From: an uncultured Actinomyces sp.
GTDB taxonomy: Bacteria; Actinomycetota; Actinomycetes; Actinomycetales; Actinomycetaceae
Direction: 5' to 3'
Length of the DNA stretch: 12,045 nucleotides
NCBI GenBank assembly: GCA_915069725.1
Contig: CAJZFF010000018.1
Span: forward strand, 1 to 12,045
Part shown: in pieces, positions 1-7,683 of the stretch
Position numbering within the stretch: the first letter of the stretch is position 1
Layout: each line of letters begins with the position of its first letter
Position numbers and translations under genes: made by a program
The notes under the pieces: generated by a model
The model's database searches: none
The model's input: the letters and a program-made list of their open reading frames with translations, nothing else
Told to the model about the DNA's origin: nothing

Positions 1-662
1 GAGGACACGCAGGCCAGGACGATGACGATGAAGGCGTCGGCGCTGAAGCCCATGAGGACGACCTCCAGGGCGAAGAAGGCCCCCGCCAGCGGAGCATTGA
101 AGGCGGCTGCGATCCCAGCGGCTGTTCCGGCGGCTGCCAGGTGGCGGATCGAGAGCCTGGGCAGTCGCAACCCCCGTCCGATGACGCTCGCCGTCGACGC
201 GCCCAGCTCGGCGATCGGCCCCTCCGGACCGACGGAGCCCCCGCCACCGATTGTCAGCGCGGCCGACGTCGTCGCGGCCAGAGCCGGCAGGGGCGCCATG
301 GTGCCGTCGCCGTGGCGAGTGGACCAGATGACGCCGGCCACCCCATGGCCCGTGGGGGTACGGCCCAGTCGGGACATCAACGGTCCTGTCAGCAGCCCGG
401 AGAGCACCGGGGCGATCAGGACGAACCAGGCCCCCAAGGGCGCCAGGAGCCCGACCGAGGGCCCCATCGACACGGTGTAGTCGTCGGCTCCGCTCAGCAG
501 CTGGGACCAGGCGTCGATTCCCAGCCGGAACAGCACCGCCCCCAGGCCCGAGGCGAGCCCTACCAGCACCGCCAGGATGTAGAGGCCGAAGCGATGATGT
601 CGGAAGAGGCTGCCTGCGCGCCGCGACAGGGGGGTGGACAGCCTCCTCCAGACGCGATCCAT
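1..662 (-). CDS. ClC family chloride channel / Cl-/H+ antiporter, N-terminal part (cut by window edge)
   Basis: Integral membrane ClC protein, moving chloride or another anion across the cytoplasmic membrane. Reading leftwards from ATG 662-660 gives 220 open codons running off the window. Seen: a basic cytoplasmic N-terminus (residues 1-25), a hydrophobic helix about 27-47, the filter block GSVGPEGP at 142-149 with the gating glutamate at Glu147 (the position of Glu148 in E. coli ClcA), then AAFNAPLAGAFFALEV at 186-201, a hallmark ClC segment. The first filter motif, GSGIP in ClcA, here reads GHGVA (105-109): the anion-coordinating serine is histidine, so selectivity cannot be assumed to be classical chloride. 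The start codon overlaps the stop of the upstream peptidase by one base (TGATG), so translation is probably coupled. Whether it is a channel or an antiporter is not decided, because the proton glutamate (Glu203 region) is only just reached. Confidence 0.92.
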   Translation of the reverse strand, partial: MDRVWRRLSTPLSRRAGSLFRHHRFGLYILAVLVGLASGLGAVLFRLGIDAWSQLLSGADDYTVSMGPSVGLLAPLGAWFVLIAPVLSGLLTGPLMSRLGRTPTGHGVAGVIWSTRHGDGTMAPLPALAATTSAALTIGGGGSVGPEGPIAELGASTASVIGRGLRLPRLSIRHLAAAGTAAGIAAAFNAPLAGAFFALEVVLMGFSADAFIVIVLACVS

Positions 663-2689
663 CAGTGCAGGTTCTCCACCTTGACGGTGAAGGTCTCCTC
701 CTCGTCCTGCCCCTCGGCGTGGGAGGAGGCTGTGCCGATGCTCCACACCTGCCGGTAGAAGCTCAGCTCGGCCTCGTAACGCCGCCGGATGTTCGCCGCC
801 AGACGGAAGCCGTGGCCCTCACCCTGGAAGACCTCCAGGGCCACCGGGGCGCCGGCCTCCTTGAGGGCCTTGTACATGGCGGTGGCCTGCTCTGCCGGGA
901 CGATCGGATCCTCCGAGCCCTGGATGAGCAGCAGTGGGACGTTGATGTCCTCGATGTGGTTGATGGGGCTGCGCTCGTCCAGAACCGGGTCGTCGATGTC
1001 CTGGGTGCCTATGAGCTGGCCGATGTAGTGCGACTCGAACTTGTGGGTGGTGCGCACTAGCCTCTTGAGGTCGGTCACCCCGAAGCAGGAGCTGGCCGCC
1101 GTGAACACGGAGGAGCGGGTGATGGCCGACAGCACCGTGAAGCCTCCGGCTGAACCTCCGCGGATCGCGATACGGCGCGGGTCCACGAGTCCGGCGTCGA
1201 CCAGGTGCTGGGCCCCGTTGACGCAGTCGTCGACGTCGTAGATGCCCCACTTGCCCTCCAGGGCCTTGCGGTAGCCGGTTCCGTAGCCCATGGAGCCGCG
1301 GTAGTTGACGTCCAGATAGCCGAAGCCCCGGCTGGTCCAGTACTGGATGCGCAGGTCGTAGCCGGGCACGGCCGTCGCCGTCGGGCCGCCGTGGACGTTG
1401 ACGATCAGCGGCGCCAGCTCGTCGTCGGGGCCAGTGTGAGAGGCCGAGGTCGGCGGGTAGTAGAAGCCGTGGGCGGTGGCGCCGTCGCTGGTGGGCCAGG
1501 AGACCGGCTCGGGGAAGGACACCCCGGTGCCCTCAGGCACGAACTCGCCCGAGCCGCGCAGCACCTTCACCGTTCCGTTCTTGACCTCCACGATGCTGGG
1601 CATCGACATCTCATTGGAGGCCAGCATGACGACGCGACCGGCGTTGGAGGCGACGTTGCCGATCGGCTGCCACCCCACGTTCCACTCCTCGAGCTCCCCG
1701 TTGGCGAGCCTGATGGTCCCCAGGTGCGAGACCGCGTCGCGGGCCCAGGAGGTGATGATGTGCTCGGAGTCGAGCACGTCGAAGGAGTGCGGCCCCAGCT
1801 GCCAGGCCGGGGTGGTGAAGGTGACCTCGGCCGGGTGCAGCGGCCGGGTGCGCAGCTTCTCCGACCAGCCGGTGCGGTTGGTGCCGCGTACCGGGAAGCC
1901 CTCGGTGCGATAGAGGTTCCAGAAGCCCGAGGCGTTGGAGCCGTGCACCAGCTCGCACTCCTCGGTCCAGCGGGGCTCGGAGACCGAGTGCCCGTGACCT
2001 CCGTCCACCAGCGTCTGCTCGCCCAGTGCCCCGTCCGGGCCGAGGTCCCCCACGTGCAGGCTGGCGTTGTCCCACGGCATCCCCGGGTGGTTCCAGGTGA
2101 TCCAGGCCAGGTGCTCGCCGTCGGGGGACAGCGTCGGGGCGACCACGAAGTCCGTTCCCGACACCAGCGTGCGCACGCGGGAGTCATCGCGGGCCGCCGA
2201 GCCGTCCAGGGGAATCGCGACCAGGGTGTTCACGGCCTCGCCGCCGCCTCGGTGGTCCTCGCGGACCGCGTAGACCAGGCCCCGGCCCGTGTCGATCTCC
2301 AGGTCGCCGTGTCGCACGTCCCCGTAGATCGTGAGCGGGACCAGGCCCCGCATGCGGTGCGCCACGTCGTACCGGTAGAGGCGCCCGTCCCCGGCGTGCG
2401 AGACCACGATGATCCCGCTGTCGACGGCGTAGGCCCTCCCTCCGTACTCGTGCACCCGGGTGCGCACATCGACCAGCTCGTCGGCGGGTGTCAGCGGAAG
2501 CACCTCACCGATCTGTCCGTCACCGTTGCGGCGGAGCAGTACGTTGCGGCCCGCCTGTGAGGCGCGCTGCTCCACCCAGTAGGTGTCTGCGCCGTCAACG
2601 CGGACCTGGGAGAGCAGGACCGTCCGGGTCGTGATGGTGCCCGGGGTGATGGGCGAGGGCCAGGTACCGAAAGGGGCTGTGGTGCTCAT
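662..2689 (-). CDS. S9 family (prolyl oligopeptidase-like) serine peptidase
   Basis: Cytoplasmic serine peptidase of the S9 clan (acylaminoacyl/dipeptidyl-aminopeptidase type), expected to trim short peptides; substrate unknown. The 675 aa length fits the family. Residues about 30-420 form the beta-propeller gate, with repeated short strand pairs such as SPDGEHLAWITW. The alpha/beta hydrolase domain starts near 430 and carries the oxyanion-hole HGGP motif, the nucleophile elbow GGSAGG with Ser513, Asp594 in GSEDPIVP, and His626 in GEGHGF, so the triad is complete. No signal peptide or membrane helix is seen. ATG at 2689 is chosen because AGGAGG (2694-2699, minus strand) lies 4 bases upstream; a longer open frame to 2854 lacks a ribosome site and its extension is low-complexity. 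It ends one base into the ClC gene, so the two probably form an operon, though no functional link is evident. It is divergent from dxs. Confidence 0.93.
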   Translation of the reverse strand: MSTTAPFGTWPSPITPGTITTRTVLLSQVRVDGADTYWVEQRASQAGRNVLLRRNGDGQIGEVLPLTPADELVDVRTRVHEYGGRAYAVDSGIIVVSHAGDGRLYRYDVAHRMRGLVPLTIYGDVRHGDLEIDTGRGLVYAVREDHRGGGEAVNTLVAIPLDGSAARDDSRVRTLVSGTDFVVAPTLSPDGEHLAWITWNHPGMPWDNASLHVGDLGPDGALGEQTLVDGGHGHSVSEPRWTEECELVHGSNASGFWNLYRTEGFPVRGTNRTGWSEKLRTRPLHPAEVTFTTPAWQLGPHSFDVLDSEHIITSWARDAVSHLGTIRLANGELEEWNVGWQPIGNVASNAGRVVMLASNEMSMPSIVEVKNGTVKVLRGSGEFVPEGTGVSFPEPVSWPTSDGATAHGFYYPPTSASHTGPDDELAPLIVNVHGGPTATAVPGYDLRIQYWTSRGFGYLDVNYRGSMGYGTGYRKALEGKWGIYDVDDCVNGAQHLVDAGLVDPRRIAIRGGSAGGFTVLSAITRSSVFTAASSCFGVTDLKRLVRTTHKFESHYIGQLIGTQDIDDPVLDERSPINHIEDINVPLLLIQGSEDPIVPAEQATAMYKALKEAGAPVALEVFQGEGHGFRLAANIRRRYEAELSFYRQVWSIGTASSHAEGQDEEETFTVKVENLH

Positions 2690-2693
2690 GGTT

Positions 2694-2699
2694 CCTCCT
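2694..2699 (-). promoter_or_regulatory. Ribosome binding site of the S9 peptidase
   Basis: AGGAGG on the minus strand, 4 bases before ATG 2689-2687. This decides the start against the longer in-frame extension to 2854. Confidence 0.8.
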
Positions 2700-2985
2700 G
2701 GAGGGCAGTCCTGAGGGGCGGTCGGGCGATCAGGAACGACGCCGTTGACCGGCGGGCGCGGACGGTTCGACACCCAAGGCATACAGTACGTGCTCAGCCG
2801 TGACCCGCGTGACACGTGGCCGTACAGTGGTCGGGGCGGCTCTATGCTGAGCACCCTCGGTCCGCTCAGGAGCGTCGTTCCGGGCAGCCGTTCGGTCCCC
2901 GGACCCGGGAAGGGGACTCCTGAGAAGAACCCTTCGCCGCGTCAACGGCTACCCTGTCCCGAGTGCCGCTTCGGCGACCCGCGGC

Positions 2986-2999
2986 TCGCTCATGAGCGA
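2986..2999. promoter_or_regulatory. 14-bp perfect palindrome upstream of dxs
   Basis: TCGCTCATGAGCGA is fully self-complementary and lies 60 bases before the dxs start. Its right half is part of a direct repeat, CATGAGCGAC at 2991-3000 and CATGAACGAC at 3010-3019, a 19-base period. It could be a repressor operator or a leader hairpin. No regulator is encoded next to it, and I cannot assign one. Confidence 0.35.
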
Positions 3000-3046
3000 C
3001 GCACCATCGCATGAACGACAACAACTGACTCGTCATCACCTTCGAC

Positions 3047-3053
3047 AAGGAGG
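3047..3053 (+). promoter_or_regulatory. Ribosome binding site of dxs
   Basis: AAGGAGG, near-perfect Shine-Dalgarno, 6 bases before the GTG at 3060. It decides this GTG start. Confidence 0.85.
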
Positions 3054-3059
3054 CGCACC

Positions 3060-5117
3060 GTGCCAGCAGCTGCTGAGCGCCCGGGAGGGCCCGCCGGACG
3101 GACCGGCAAGGCGCTCCTGCCGTGCGTGCGCAAGCCCGCCGACCTCGATCGGCTCACCAGCGAGCAGCTGGTGACGCTCGCCTCGGAGATCCGCCAGCAT
3201 CTTGTCGCCTCAGTGGCGCGCACCGGCGGCCACCTCGGCCCCAACCTCGGTGTCGTCGAGCTGACGATCGCCCTGCACCGGACCTTCCGCTCACCGCGGG
3301 ACACCATCGTGTTCGACACCGGCCACCAGGCCTACGTCCACAAGCTGCTCACCGGCCGTCAGGACTTCTCTCATCTGCGCGAGCGCGGTGGCCTGTCCGG
3401 ATACCCCTCACGGGCCGAGTCCGTCCACGACGTCGTGGAGAACTCCCACGCCTCGACCTCCCTGTCCTGGGCCGACGGCATCGCCCGGGCCAACCACCTG
3501 CAGGGTCACGACGAGCGCCACGTCGTCGCCGTCATCGGGGACGGGGCCATGACCGGGGGAATGGCCTGGGAGGCCCTGGACAACATCGCCGACTCCTCGG
3601 ACCGCCACCTGGTCATTGTCGTCAACGACAACGGCCGCTCCTACGCCCCCACCATCGGGGGACTGGCCCACCACCTCGACGCGCTGCGCACCAATCCCGG
3701 TTACGAGCGTGTCCTGTCCGGGGTCAAGCGGACGCTCCTGTCGCAAGGCGCCCCCGGTCGGGCCGCCTTCGACGCCCTGCACGGACTCAAACGGGGGCTC
3801 AAGGACGTCCTGGTTCCCTCGGCCTTCTTCGAGGACCTGGGGATCAAGTACACCGGACCGGTCGACGGCCACGACATCACAGCCGTCGAATTCGCCCTCA
3901 CTCGCGCCCGCGAGTACGCCGAACCGGTCATCGTCCACGTCATCACCGAGAAGGGGCGGGGCTACACCCCGGCCGAGGAGCACGTCCCCGACCGCTTCCA
4001 CGCGGTGGGCCAGATTCATCCCGAGACCGGTTTGCCGGTGGTGGCCGAGCGTTTCGGCTGGACCGCCGTCTTCGCCGAGGAGATCGTCTCCCTGGCCCGC
4101 GGCGATGAACGGATCGTCGGGGTCACCGCCGCCATGCAGGCCCCGGTGGGCCTCCAGCCCCTGGCCGATGAGATGCCTACTCGGGTCATCGACGTCGGCA
4201 TCGCCGAGCAGCACGCGCTGACCTTCTCCGCCGGCCTCGCCTTCGCCGGCATGCACCCGGTGGTCGCCCTCTACGCGACCTTCCTCAACCGCGCCTTCGA
4301 CCAGGTGCTCATGGATGTCGCCCTGCACCGGGCGGGAGTGACGATCGTCCTGGACCGGGCCGGAATCACGGGAACTGACGGGGCCAGCCACAACGGCATG
4401 TGGGACATGGCGCTGCTGGCGCACGTTCCTGGTCTGCACCTGGCGGCCCCCCGCGACGAGGCGACGCTGCGCGAGAGCCTGCGCACGGCCGTGAGCACAG
4501 GTGATGCCCCCACGGTCGTGCGCTACCCCAAGGGCGCGCTGCCCGAGCCCCTGACTGCGTTGCGACGCCTCGCCCGGGGAGCGGAGGAACCGAGGGCAGG
4601 CAAGGAGCCGGTGCACGAGGAGACGCCGCACGTGAGTGCCTTCGACGTCGTCGATGTCCTGCTCGAGAGCCGCCCGCCTGCCGGTGGTGCGCGGATCCTG
4701 CTGGTAGGCGTGGGTGCCATGGCCTCCCAGGCCTACGAGGCCGGTAGGCTCCTTGAGCAGGGTGGGCACGCCGTCACCGTGGTGCATCCGCACTGGGTGA
4801 TTCCTGCCCCGGCTCCTCTCGTGACTGCCGCGGCTGATGTGGACGTCGTCGTCGTGGTCGAGGACGGTCTGGTCGACGGAGGTATCGGTTCCCAGCTGCG
4901 TGACGCGGTTGAGGAGTACCAGGCCGCCCACGGCGCTACCGGGGGCTCGCAGGTCTTCCGTCGCATCGGCGTGCCGCGCCAGTTCGTCGACACGGCCACC
5001 CGCGCTCAGCTGATGGAGGACTTCGGCATGCGAGCGGTTGATATCGCTCAGGCGGCCCGCAGGGCGGCCGACGGCGCCGCAGGCGCCCGCATCGACCAGG
5101 ACCTTAGGGCCGAGTAG
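3060..5117 (+). CDS. dxs: 1-deoxy-D-xylulose-5-phosphate synthase
   Basis: Cytoplasmic, thiamine-diphosphate-dependent enzyme condensing pyruvate and glyceraldehyde 3-phosphate to 1-deoxyxylulose 5-phosphate, the entry step of the MEP isoprenoid pathway, also feeding thiamine and pyridoxal. Length 685 aa, slightly longer than most Dxs (about 620-650). Seen: TGGHLGPNLGVVELTIALH near 55-73, DTGHQAYVHKLLTGR after it, the ThDP motif GDG (160-162) to NDN (189-191), followed by the actinobacterial GRSYAPTIGG, the catalytic glutamate E383 in DVGIAEQHAL, and a C-terminal transketolase-like domain. A variable, charged stretch about 500-525 before that domain accounts for part of the extra length. GTG start with a strong ribosome site. 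In M. tuberculosis dxs1 converges directly on the RNase D gene; here the pfl operon lies between. Both dxs and PFL consume pyruvate, but nothing in the sequence shows joint regulation. Confidence 0.97.
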   Translation: MPAAAERPGGPAGRTGKALLPCVRKPADLDRLTSEQLVTLASEIRQHLVASVARTGGHLGPNLGVVELTIALHRTFRSPRDTIVFDTGHQAYVHKLLTGRQDFSHLRERGGLSGYPSRAESVHDVVENSHASTSLSWADGIARANHLQGHDERHVVAVIGDGAMTGGMAWEALDNIADSSDRHLVIVVNDNGRSYAPTIGGLAHHLDALRTNPGYERVLSGVKRTLLSQGAPGRAAFDALHGLKRGLKDVLVPSAFFEDLGIKYTGPVDGHDITAVEFALTRAREYAEPVIVHVITEKGRGYTPAEEHVPDRFHAVGQIHPETGLPVVAERFGWTAVFAEEIVSLARGDERIVGVTAAMQAPVGLQPLADEMPTRVIDVGIAEQHALTFSAGLAFAGMHPVVALYATFLNRAFDQVLMDVALHRAGVTIVLDRAGITGTDGASHNGMWDMALLAHVPGLHLAAPRDEATLRESLRTAVSTGDAPTVVRYPKGALPEPLTALRRLARGAEEPRAGKEPVHEETPHVSAFDVVDVLLESRPPAGGARILLVGVGAMASQAYEAGRLLEQGGHAVTVVHPHWVIPAPAPLVTAAADVDVVVVVEDGLVDGGIGSQLRDAVEEYQAAHGATGGSQVFRRIGVPRQFVDTATRAQLMEDFGMRAVDIAQAARRAADGAAGARIDQDLRAE

Positions 5118-5172
5118 GGCAACGCAGGAGGCGCTTCGGCTCCAGCTCGTCGCGGAGTAGGCGGAATCCGCT

Positions 5173-5186
5173 GGGACACCTGTCCT
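5173..5186. promoter_or_regulatory. Candidate operator copy 1, GGGAC-N4-GTCCT
   Basis: GGGAC-ACCT-GTCCT, inverted repeat with the inner eight bases of the arms (GGAC/GTCC) exact. It lies where the -35 region of the TGATAGGTT element would be, so a bound protein could activate or block that promoter. The same pattern recurs at 5299-5312. Confidence 0.4.
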
Positions 5187-5194
5187 AATCGTTC

Positions 5195-5203
5195 TGATAG
5201 GTT
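5195..5203 (+). promoter_or_regulatory. Candidate extended -10 element for the pfl operon
   Basis: TGATAGGTT fits the TGN-TANNNT extended -10 pattern of actinobacterial sigma-A promoters. No good TTGACA-like -35 is present at 17-18 bases, as expected if an activator helps. Transcripts would start near 5210 and carry a leader of about 280 bases. Confidence 0.3.
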
Positions 5204-5298
5204 GACGCGCTAGGAACGCGACCCCATTCGTCTTCGTTGTCGAAGGCTAGGGGGGAACTGGCGGCCGGTGCCGGATATCCGCCCAAGGAGTCGATATA

Positions 5299-5312
5299 GG
5301 GACTTATGTCCT
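5299..5312. promoter_or_regulatory. Candidate operator copy 2, GGGAC-N4-GTCCT
   Basis: GGGAC-TTAT-GTCCT, same arms and spacing as at 5173-5186. The two centres are 126 bases apart, about 12 helical turns at 10.5 bp, so two bound dimers would face the same side of the DNA. A weaker relative (GGGAC-CAGC-GACCC) sits at 5363-5376, a further 64 bases on. Confidence 0.4.
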
Positions 5313-5455
5313 GGATTGCGACGGCGGCGATCGACCTGTGAGTCATCTAACCGGCTCTTCTTGGGACCAGCGACCCACAAGCCTTCCTCTGAGTTCTAGT
5401 CTGAGATCGACGGCGCGCCGATGTGCCGCCTCGCCTCATAAGGGCGATCACAACC

Positions 5456-5475
5456 GGGTGGCTCTCCGGTCACCC
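5456..5475 (+). promoter_or_regulatory. Leader hairpin next to the pflB ribosome site
   Basis: GGGTGGCT (5456-5463) pairs with GGTCACCC (5468-5475) around loop CTCC, 8 bp including two G-U pairs, ending 5 bases before AGGAGG. A competing stem, ACCGG (5453-5457) with CCGGT (5466-5470), uses overlapping bases, so the two folds exclude each other. Confidence 0.3.
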
Positions 5476-5480
5476 ACATG

Positions 5481-5486
5481 AGGAGG
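5481..5486 (+). promoter_or_regulatory. Ribosome binding site of pflB
   Basis: AGGAGG, 6 bases before ATG 5493. It lies downstream of the in-frame ATG at 5478 and so rules that codon out as the start. Confidence 0.88.
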
Positions 5487-5492
5487 GCACGG

Positions 5493-7607
5493 ATGACCAC
5501 TGAGGTCACAACATCTGCCACCACGGCGAGCGGCAATGACGCCTGGGAAGGCTTCGTTACCGGACCGTGGACCGAGGACATTGACGTCCGCGACTTCATC
5601 CAGCGCAACTACACCCCCTACGACGGTGACGCCTCGTTCCTCGCCGACGCCACGGACAAGACCCTGCGTCTGTGGGACACCCTGGAGAAGGACTACCTCT
5701 CCGAGGAGCGCAAGGTCCGCATCCTCGACGTCGACACCCACACCCCCGCCGACATCGACGCATTCCCGGCCGGCTACATCAGCGAGGACGATGACGTCAT
5801 CGTTGGTCTGCAGACGGACTCCCCGCTGCGTCGCGCCATGATGCCCAACGGCGGCTGGCGCATGGTGGAGACCGCCATCAAGGAGGCGGGCAAGGAGGTC
5901 GACCCCGAGGTCAAGAAGATCTTCACCCGCTACCGCAAGACCCACAACGACGCCGTCTTCGACATCTACACCCCGCGCATCCGCGCGGCGCGCTCCAGCC
6001 ACATCATCACCGGTCTGCCCGACGCCTACGGCCGTGGTCGCATCATCGGTGACTACCGCCGCGTGGCGCTCTACGGCGTCGACTTCCTCATCGAGGAGAA
6101 GCAGAAGGCCAAGGACGCCGTGGCGGACAAGCCCTTCTCCGAGCACTGGGCCCGCTACCGCGAGGAGCACTCCGAGCAGATCAAGGCGCTCAAGAAGCTC
6201 AAGGTCATGGCCGCCTCCTACGGTTACGACATCTCCGGGCCGGCCAAGAACGCCCACGAGGCGGTCCAGTGGACCTACTTCGCCTACCTGGCCTCCGTGA
6301 AGTCCCAGGACGGCGCCGCCATGAGCATCGGCCGTCTCTCGGCCTTCCTGGACATCTACTTCGAGCGGGACCTGCGCAACGGGGTCATCGACGAGACCCG
6401 CGCCCAGGAGCTCATCGACAACATCGTCATGAAGCTGCGCATCACCCGCTTCCTGCGCACCATCGACTACGACCAGATCTTCTCCGGCGACCCCTACTGG
6501 GCCACCTGGTCCGACGCCGGCTTCGGTGAGGACGGTCGCGCCCTGGTCACCAAGACCTCCTTCCGTCTGCTGCAGACCCTGCGCAACCTCGGTCCGGCCC
6601 CGGAGCCGAACATCACGATCTTCTGGGACGAGAACCTGCCGCAGGGCTACAAGGACTTCTGCGCCCTCATCTCGATCACGACCTCCTCCATCCAGTACGA
6701 GGCCGACGAGCAGATCCGTGAGCACTGGGGCGATGACGCCGCGATCGCCTGCTGCGTGTCCCCGATGCGCGTGGGCAAGCAGATGCAGTTCTTCGGCGCC
6801 CGCGTCAACTCCGCCAAGGCCCTGCTCTACGCCATCAACGGTGGCCGCGACGAGATGACCGGCAAGCAGGTCGTCACCGGTCTGCCCGGCGTCGAGGGCG
6901 ACGGCCCCCTCGACTTCGACGAGGTCTGGGACAAGTACGAGAAGATGCTCGACTGGGTGGTGGCCACCTACGTCGAGGCCCTCAACATCATCCACTACTG
7001 CCACGACCGCTACGCCTACGAGTCCATCGAGATGGCGCTGCACGACTCCGACATCGTGCGCACCATGGGCTGCGGCATCGCCGGCCTGTCGATCGTGGCC
7101 GACTCCCTGGCGGCCATCAAGTACGCCAAGGTCACCCCGGTTCGCGACGAGACCGGCCTGGTGGTCGACTACGTCACCGAGGGCGACTTCCCGATCTACG
7201 GCAATGACGACGACCGCGCCGACGACATCGCTGCCACCGTGGTCCACACGATCATGTCCAAGATCAAGGCCCAGCCCTTCTACCGGGACGCCATCCCGAC
7301 CCAGTCGGTGCTGACGATCACCTCCAACGTGGTCTACGGCAAGGCGACCGGCTCCTTCCCCTCGGGGCACCAGAAGGGCACTCCGTTCTCGCCCGGGGCC
7401 AACCCGGAGAACGGGATGGACACCCACGGCATGGTCGCCTCGATGCTCAGTGTCGGCAAGCTCGACTACAACGACGCCCTCGACGGCATCTCGCTGACCA
7501 ACACGATCACCCCGCAGGGGCTGGGCCGCACTCTTGACGAGCGCGTCGCCAACCTCGTGGGCATTCTCGACGCCGGCTTCGTCCCCGACGACTGCGCCGA
7601 GATCTGA
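5493..7607 (+). CDS. pflB: Pyruvate formate-lyase catalytic subunit lacking the glycyl radical domain
   Basis: Formate C-acetyltransferase: pyruvate plus CoA to acetyl-CoA plus formate, the central anaerobic pyruvate step, in the cytoplasm. 704 aa against 760 in E. coli PflB. Seen: the paired catalytic cysteines Cys420-Cys421 in IACCVSPM (E. coli 418-419) and the late block [22 protein letters not shown] leading to [15 protein letters not shown]. The alignable sequence then stops at about E. coli residue 700 ([10 protein letters not shown], then the non-matching end VPDDCAEI). The terminal domain with the RVSGYA radical loop is absent and is encoded by the next gene. The chain alone cannot carry the glycyl radical, so it should be inactive without that partner. 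Codon use is strongly biased to C-ending codons, more than in its neighbours, which suggests high expression. First gene of a pflB-grcA-pflA operon. A clean stop and fresh ribosome site argue against a sequencing frameshift. Confidence 0.96.
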   Translation: MTTEVTTSATTASGNDAWEGFVTGPWTEDIDVRDFIQRNYTPYDGDASFLADATDKTLRLWDTLEKDYLSEERKVRILDVDTHTPADIDAFPAGYISEDDDVIVGLQTDSPLRRAMMPNGGWRMVETAIKEAGKEVDPEVKKIFTRYRKTHNDAVFDIYTPRIRAARSSHIITGLPDAYGRGRIIGDYRRVALYGVDFLIEEKQKAKDAVADKPFSEHWARYREEHSEQIKALKKLKVMAASYGYDISGPAKNAHEAVQWTYFAYLASVKSQDGAAMSIGRLSAFLDIYFERDLRNGVIDETRAQELIDNIVMKLRITRFLRTIDYDQIFSGDPYWATWSDAGFGEDGRALVTKTSFRLLQTLRNLGPAPEPNITIFWDENLPQGYKDFCALISITTSSIQYEADEQIREHWGDDAAIACCVSPMRVGKQMQFFGARVNSAKALLYAINGGRDEMTGKQVVTGLPGVEGDGPLDFDEVWDKYEKMLDWVVATYVEALNIIHYCHDRYAYESIEMALHDSDIVRTMGCGIAGLSIVADSLAAIKYAKVTPVRDETGLVVDYVTEGDFPIYGNDDDRADDIAATVVHTIMSKIKAQPFYRDAIPTQSVLTITSNVVYGKATGSFPSGHQKGTPFSPGANPENGMDTHGMVASMLSVGKLDYNDALDGISLTNTITPQGLGRTLDERVANLVGILDAGFVPDDCAEI

Positions 7608-7630
7608 TCGAGCCGCTCACCCGGCCGATC
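7606..7630 (+). other. Hairpin just after the pflB stop codon
   Basis: GATCG (7606-7610) pairs with CGATC (7626-7630), continued by GCC/GGC inside after a one-base bulge, loop of eight. It overlaps the last two bases of the stop codon. With no U-tract it is more likely an RNA-processing or stability element, or a weak attenuator, than a full terminator, since grcA and pflA follow. Confidence 0.35.
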
Positions 7631-7670
7631 ACCCCGCAGCAATTTCTCACACATCGATCACATCACCTCA

Positions 7671-7678
7671 GAAAGGGG
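7671..7678 (+). promoter_or_regulatory. Ribosome binding site of the glycyl radical subunit
   Basis: GAAAGGGG, 5 bases before ATG 7684. It shows that the small gene is translated on its own and not only by readthrough from pflB. Confidence 0.7.
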
Positions 7679-7683
7679 CCACC

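Larger units (their letters stand above)
2690..3046. other. Divergent intergenic region between the S9 peptidase and dxs
   Basis: About 370 bases with no convincing gene. An open frame through 2844-3014 has no ribosome site and no recognisable protein. Seen: a 14-bp perfect palindrome at 2986-2999 (listed separately), a GGTCC-CC-GGACC inverted repeat at 2894-2905, TACAGT twice at 2782-2787 and 2823-2828, and a run of CGTG-containing hexamers at 2799-2804, 2808-2813 and 2815-2820. TANNNT -10 candidates are TATGCT (2843-2848, +), TACCCT (2950-2955, +, for dxs) and TACTGT (2783-2788, -, for the peptidase). None has a good -35 at the normal distance, so promoter positions remain guesses. Confidence 0.5.
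5118..5480. other. Regulatory intergenic region upstream of the pfl operon
   Basis: 375 bases between dxs and pflB, lower in GC than the genes and rich in short inverted repeats. In order: GCGGAATCCGC (5161 region), a weak end-of-dxs hairpin; GGGAC-ACCT-GTCCT at 5173-5186; an extended -10-like TGATAGGTT at 5195-5203; CTTCG-TTGT-CGAAG at 5232-5245; the palindrome CGGATATCCG at 5272-5281; GGGAC-TTAT-GTCCT at 5299-5312; an imperfect inverted repeat at 5360-5381; direct repeats of TCTGAG near 5388 and 5400; and the palindrome CGGCGCGCCG at 5411-5420. No clear FNR-type box (TTGAT-N4-ATCAA) is seen. No protein-coding gene is supported here. Confidence 0.55.

Noticed and set aside
2690..2854. A longer N-terminus for the S9 peptidase starting at 2854
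   Set aside because: No ribosome site there, while AGGAGG fits the ATG at 2689 and the extra 55 residues resemble nothing in the family.
2844..3014. A 56-codon ORF upstream of dxs containing CPEC
   Set aside because: A lone CxxC without a second pair, no ribosome site, and proline/arginine-rich content typical of noncoding high-GC sequence.
5306..5341. An 11-codon ORF (MSWIATAAIDL) in the pfl leader as an attenuator peptide
   Set aside because: Only a weak AGGG precedes it, there is no run of regulatory codons, and its ATG lies inside the candidate operator.
5448..7427. A 659-codon open frame antisense to pflB
   Set aside because: Its predicted protein is a Val/Gly/Asp/Leu-rich shadow of the strongly biased codons of pflB, with no ribosome site or family motif. 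High-GC genes routinely give such antisense frames. The same applies to the long antisense frames over the peptidase (1205-2560) and dxs (3408-4931).
7534..7683. The grcA frame stays open back into pflB, which could mean a frameshift-made fused PFL
   Set aside because: The gap has no PFL-like residues, grcA has its own ATG and ribosome site, and no slippery sequence is seen at the pflB end. Some 25 stop-free codons are expected by chance at this GC content.
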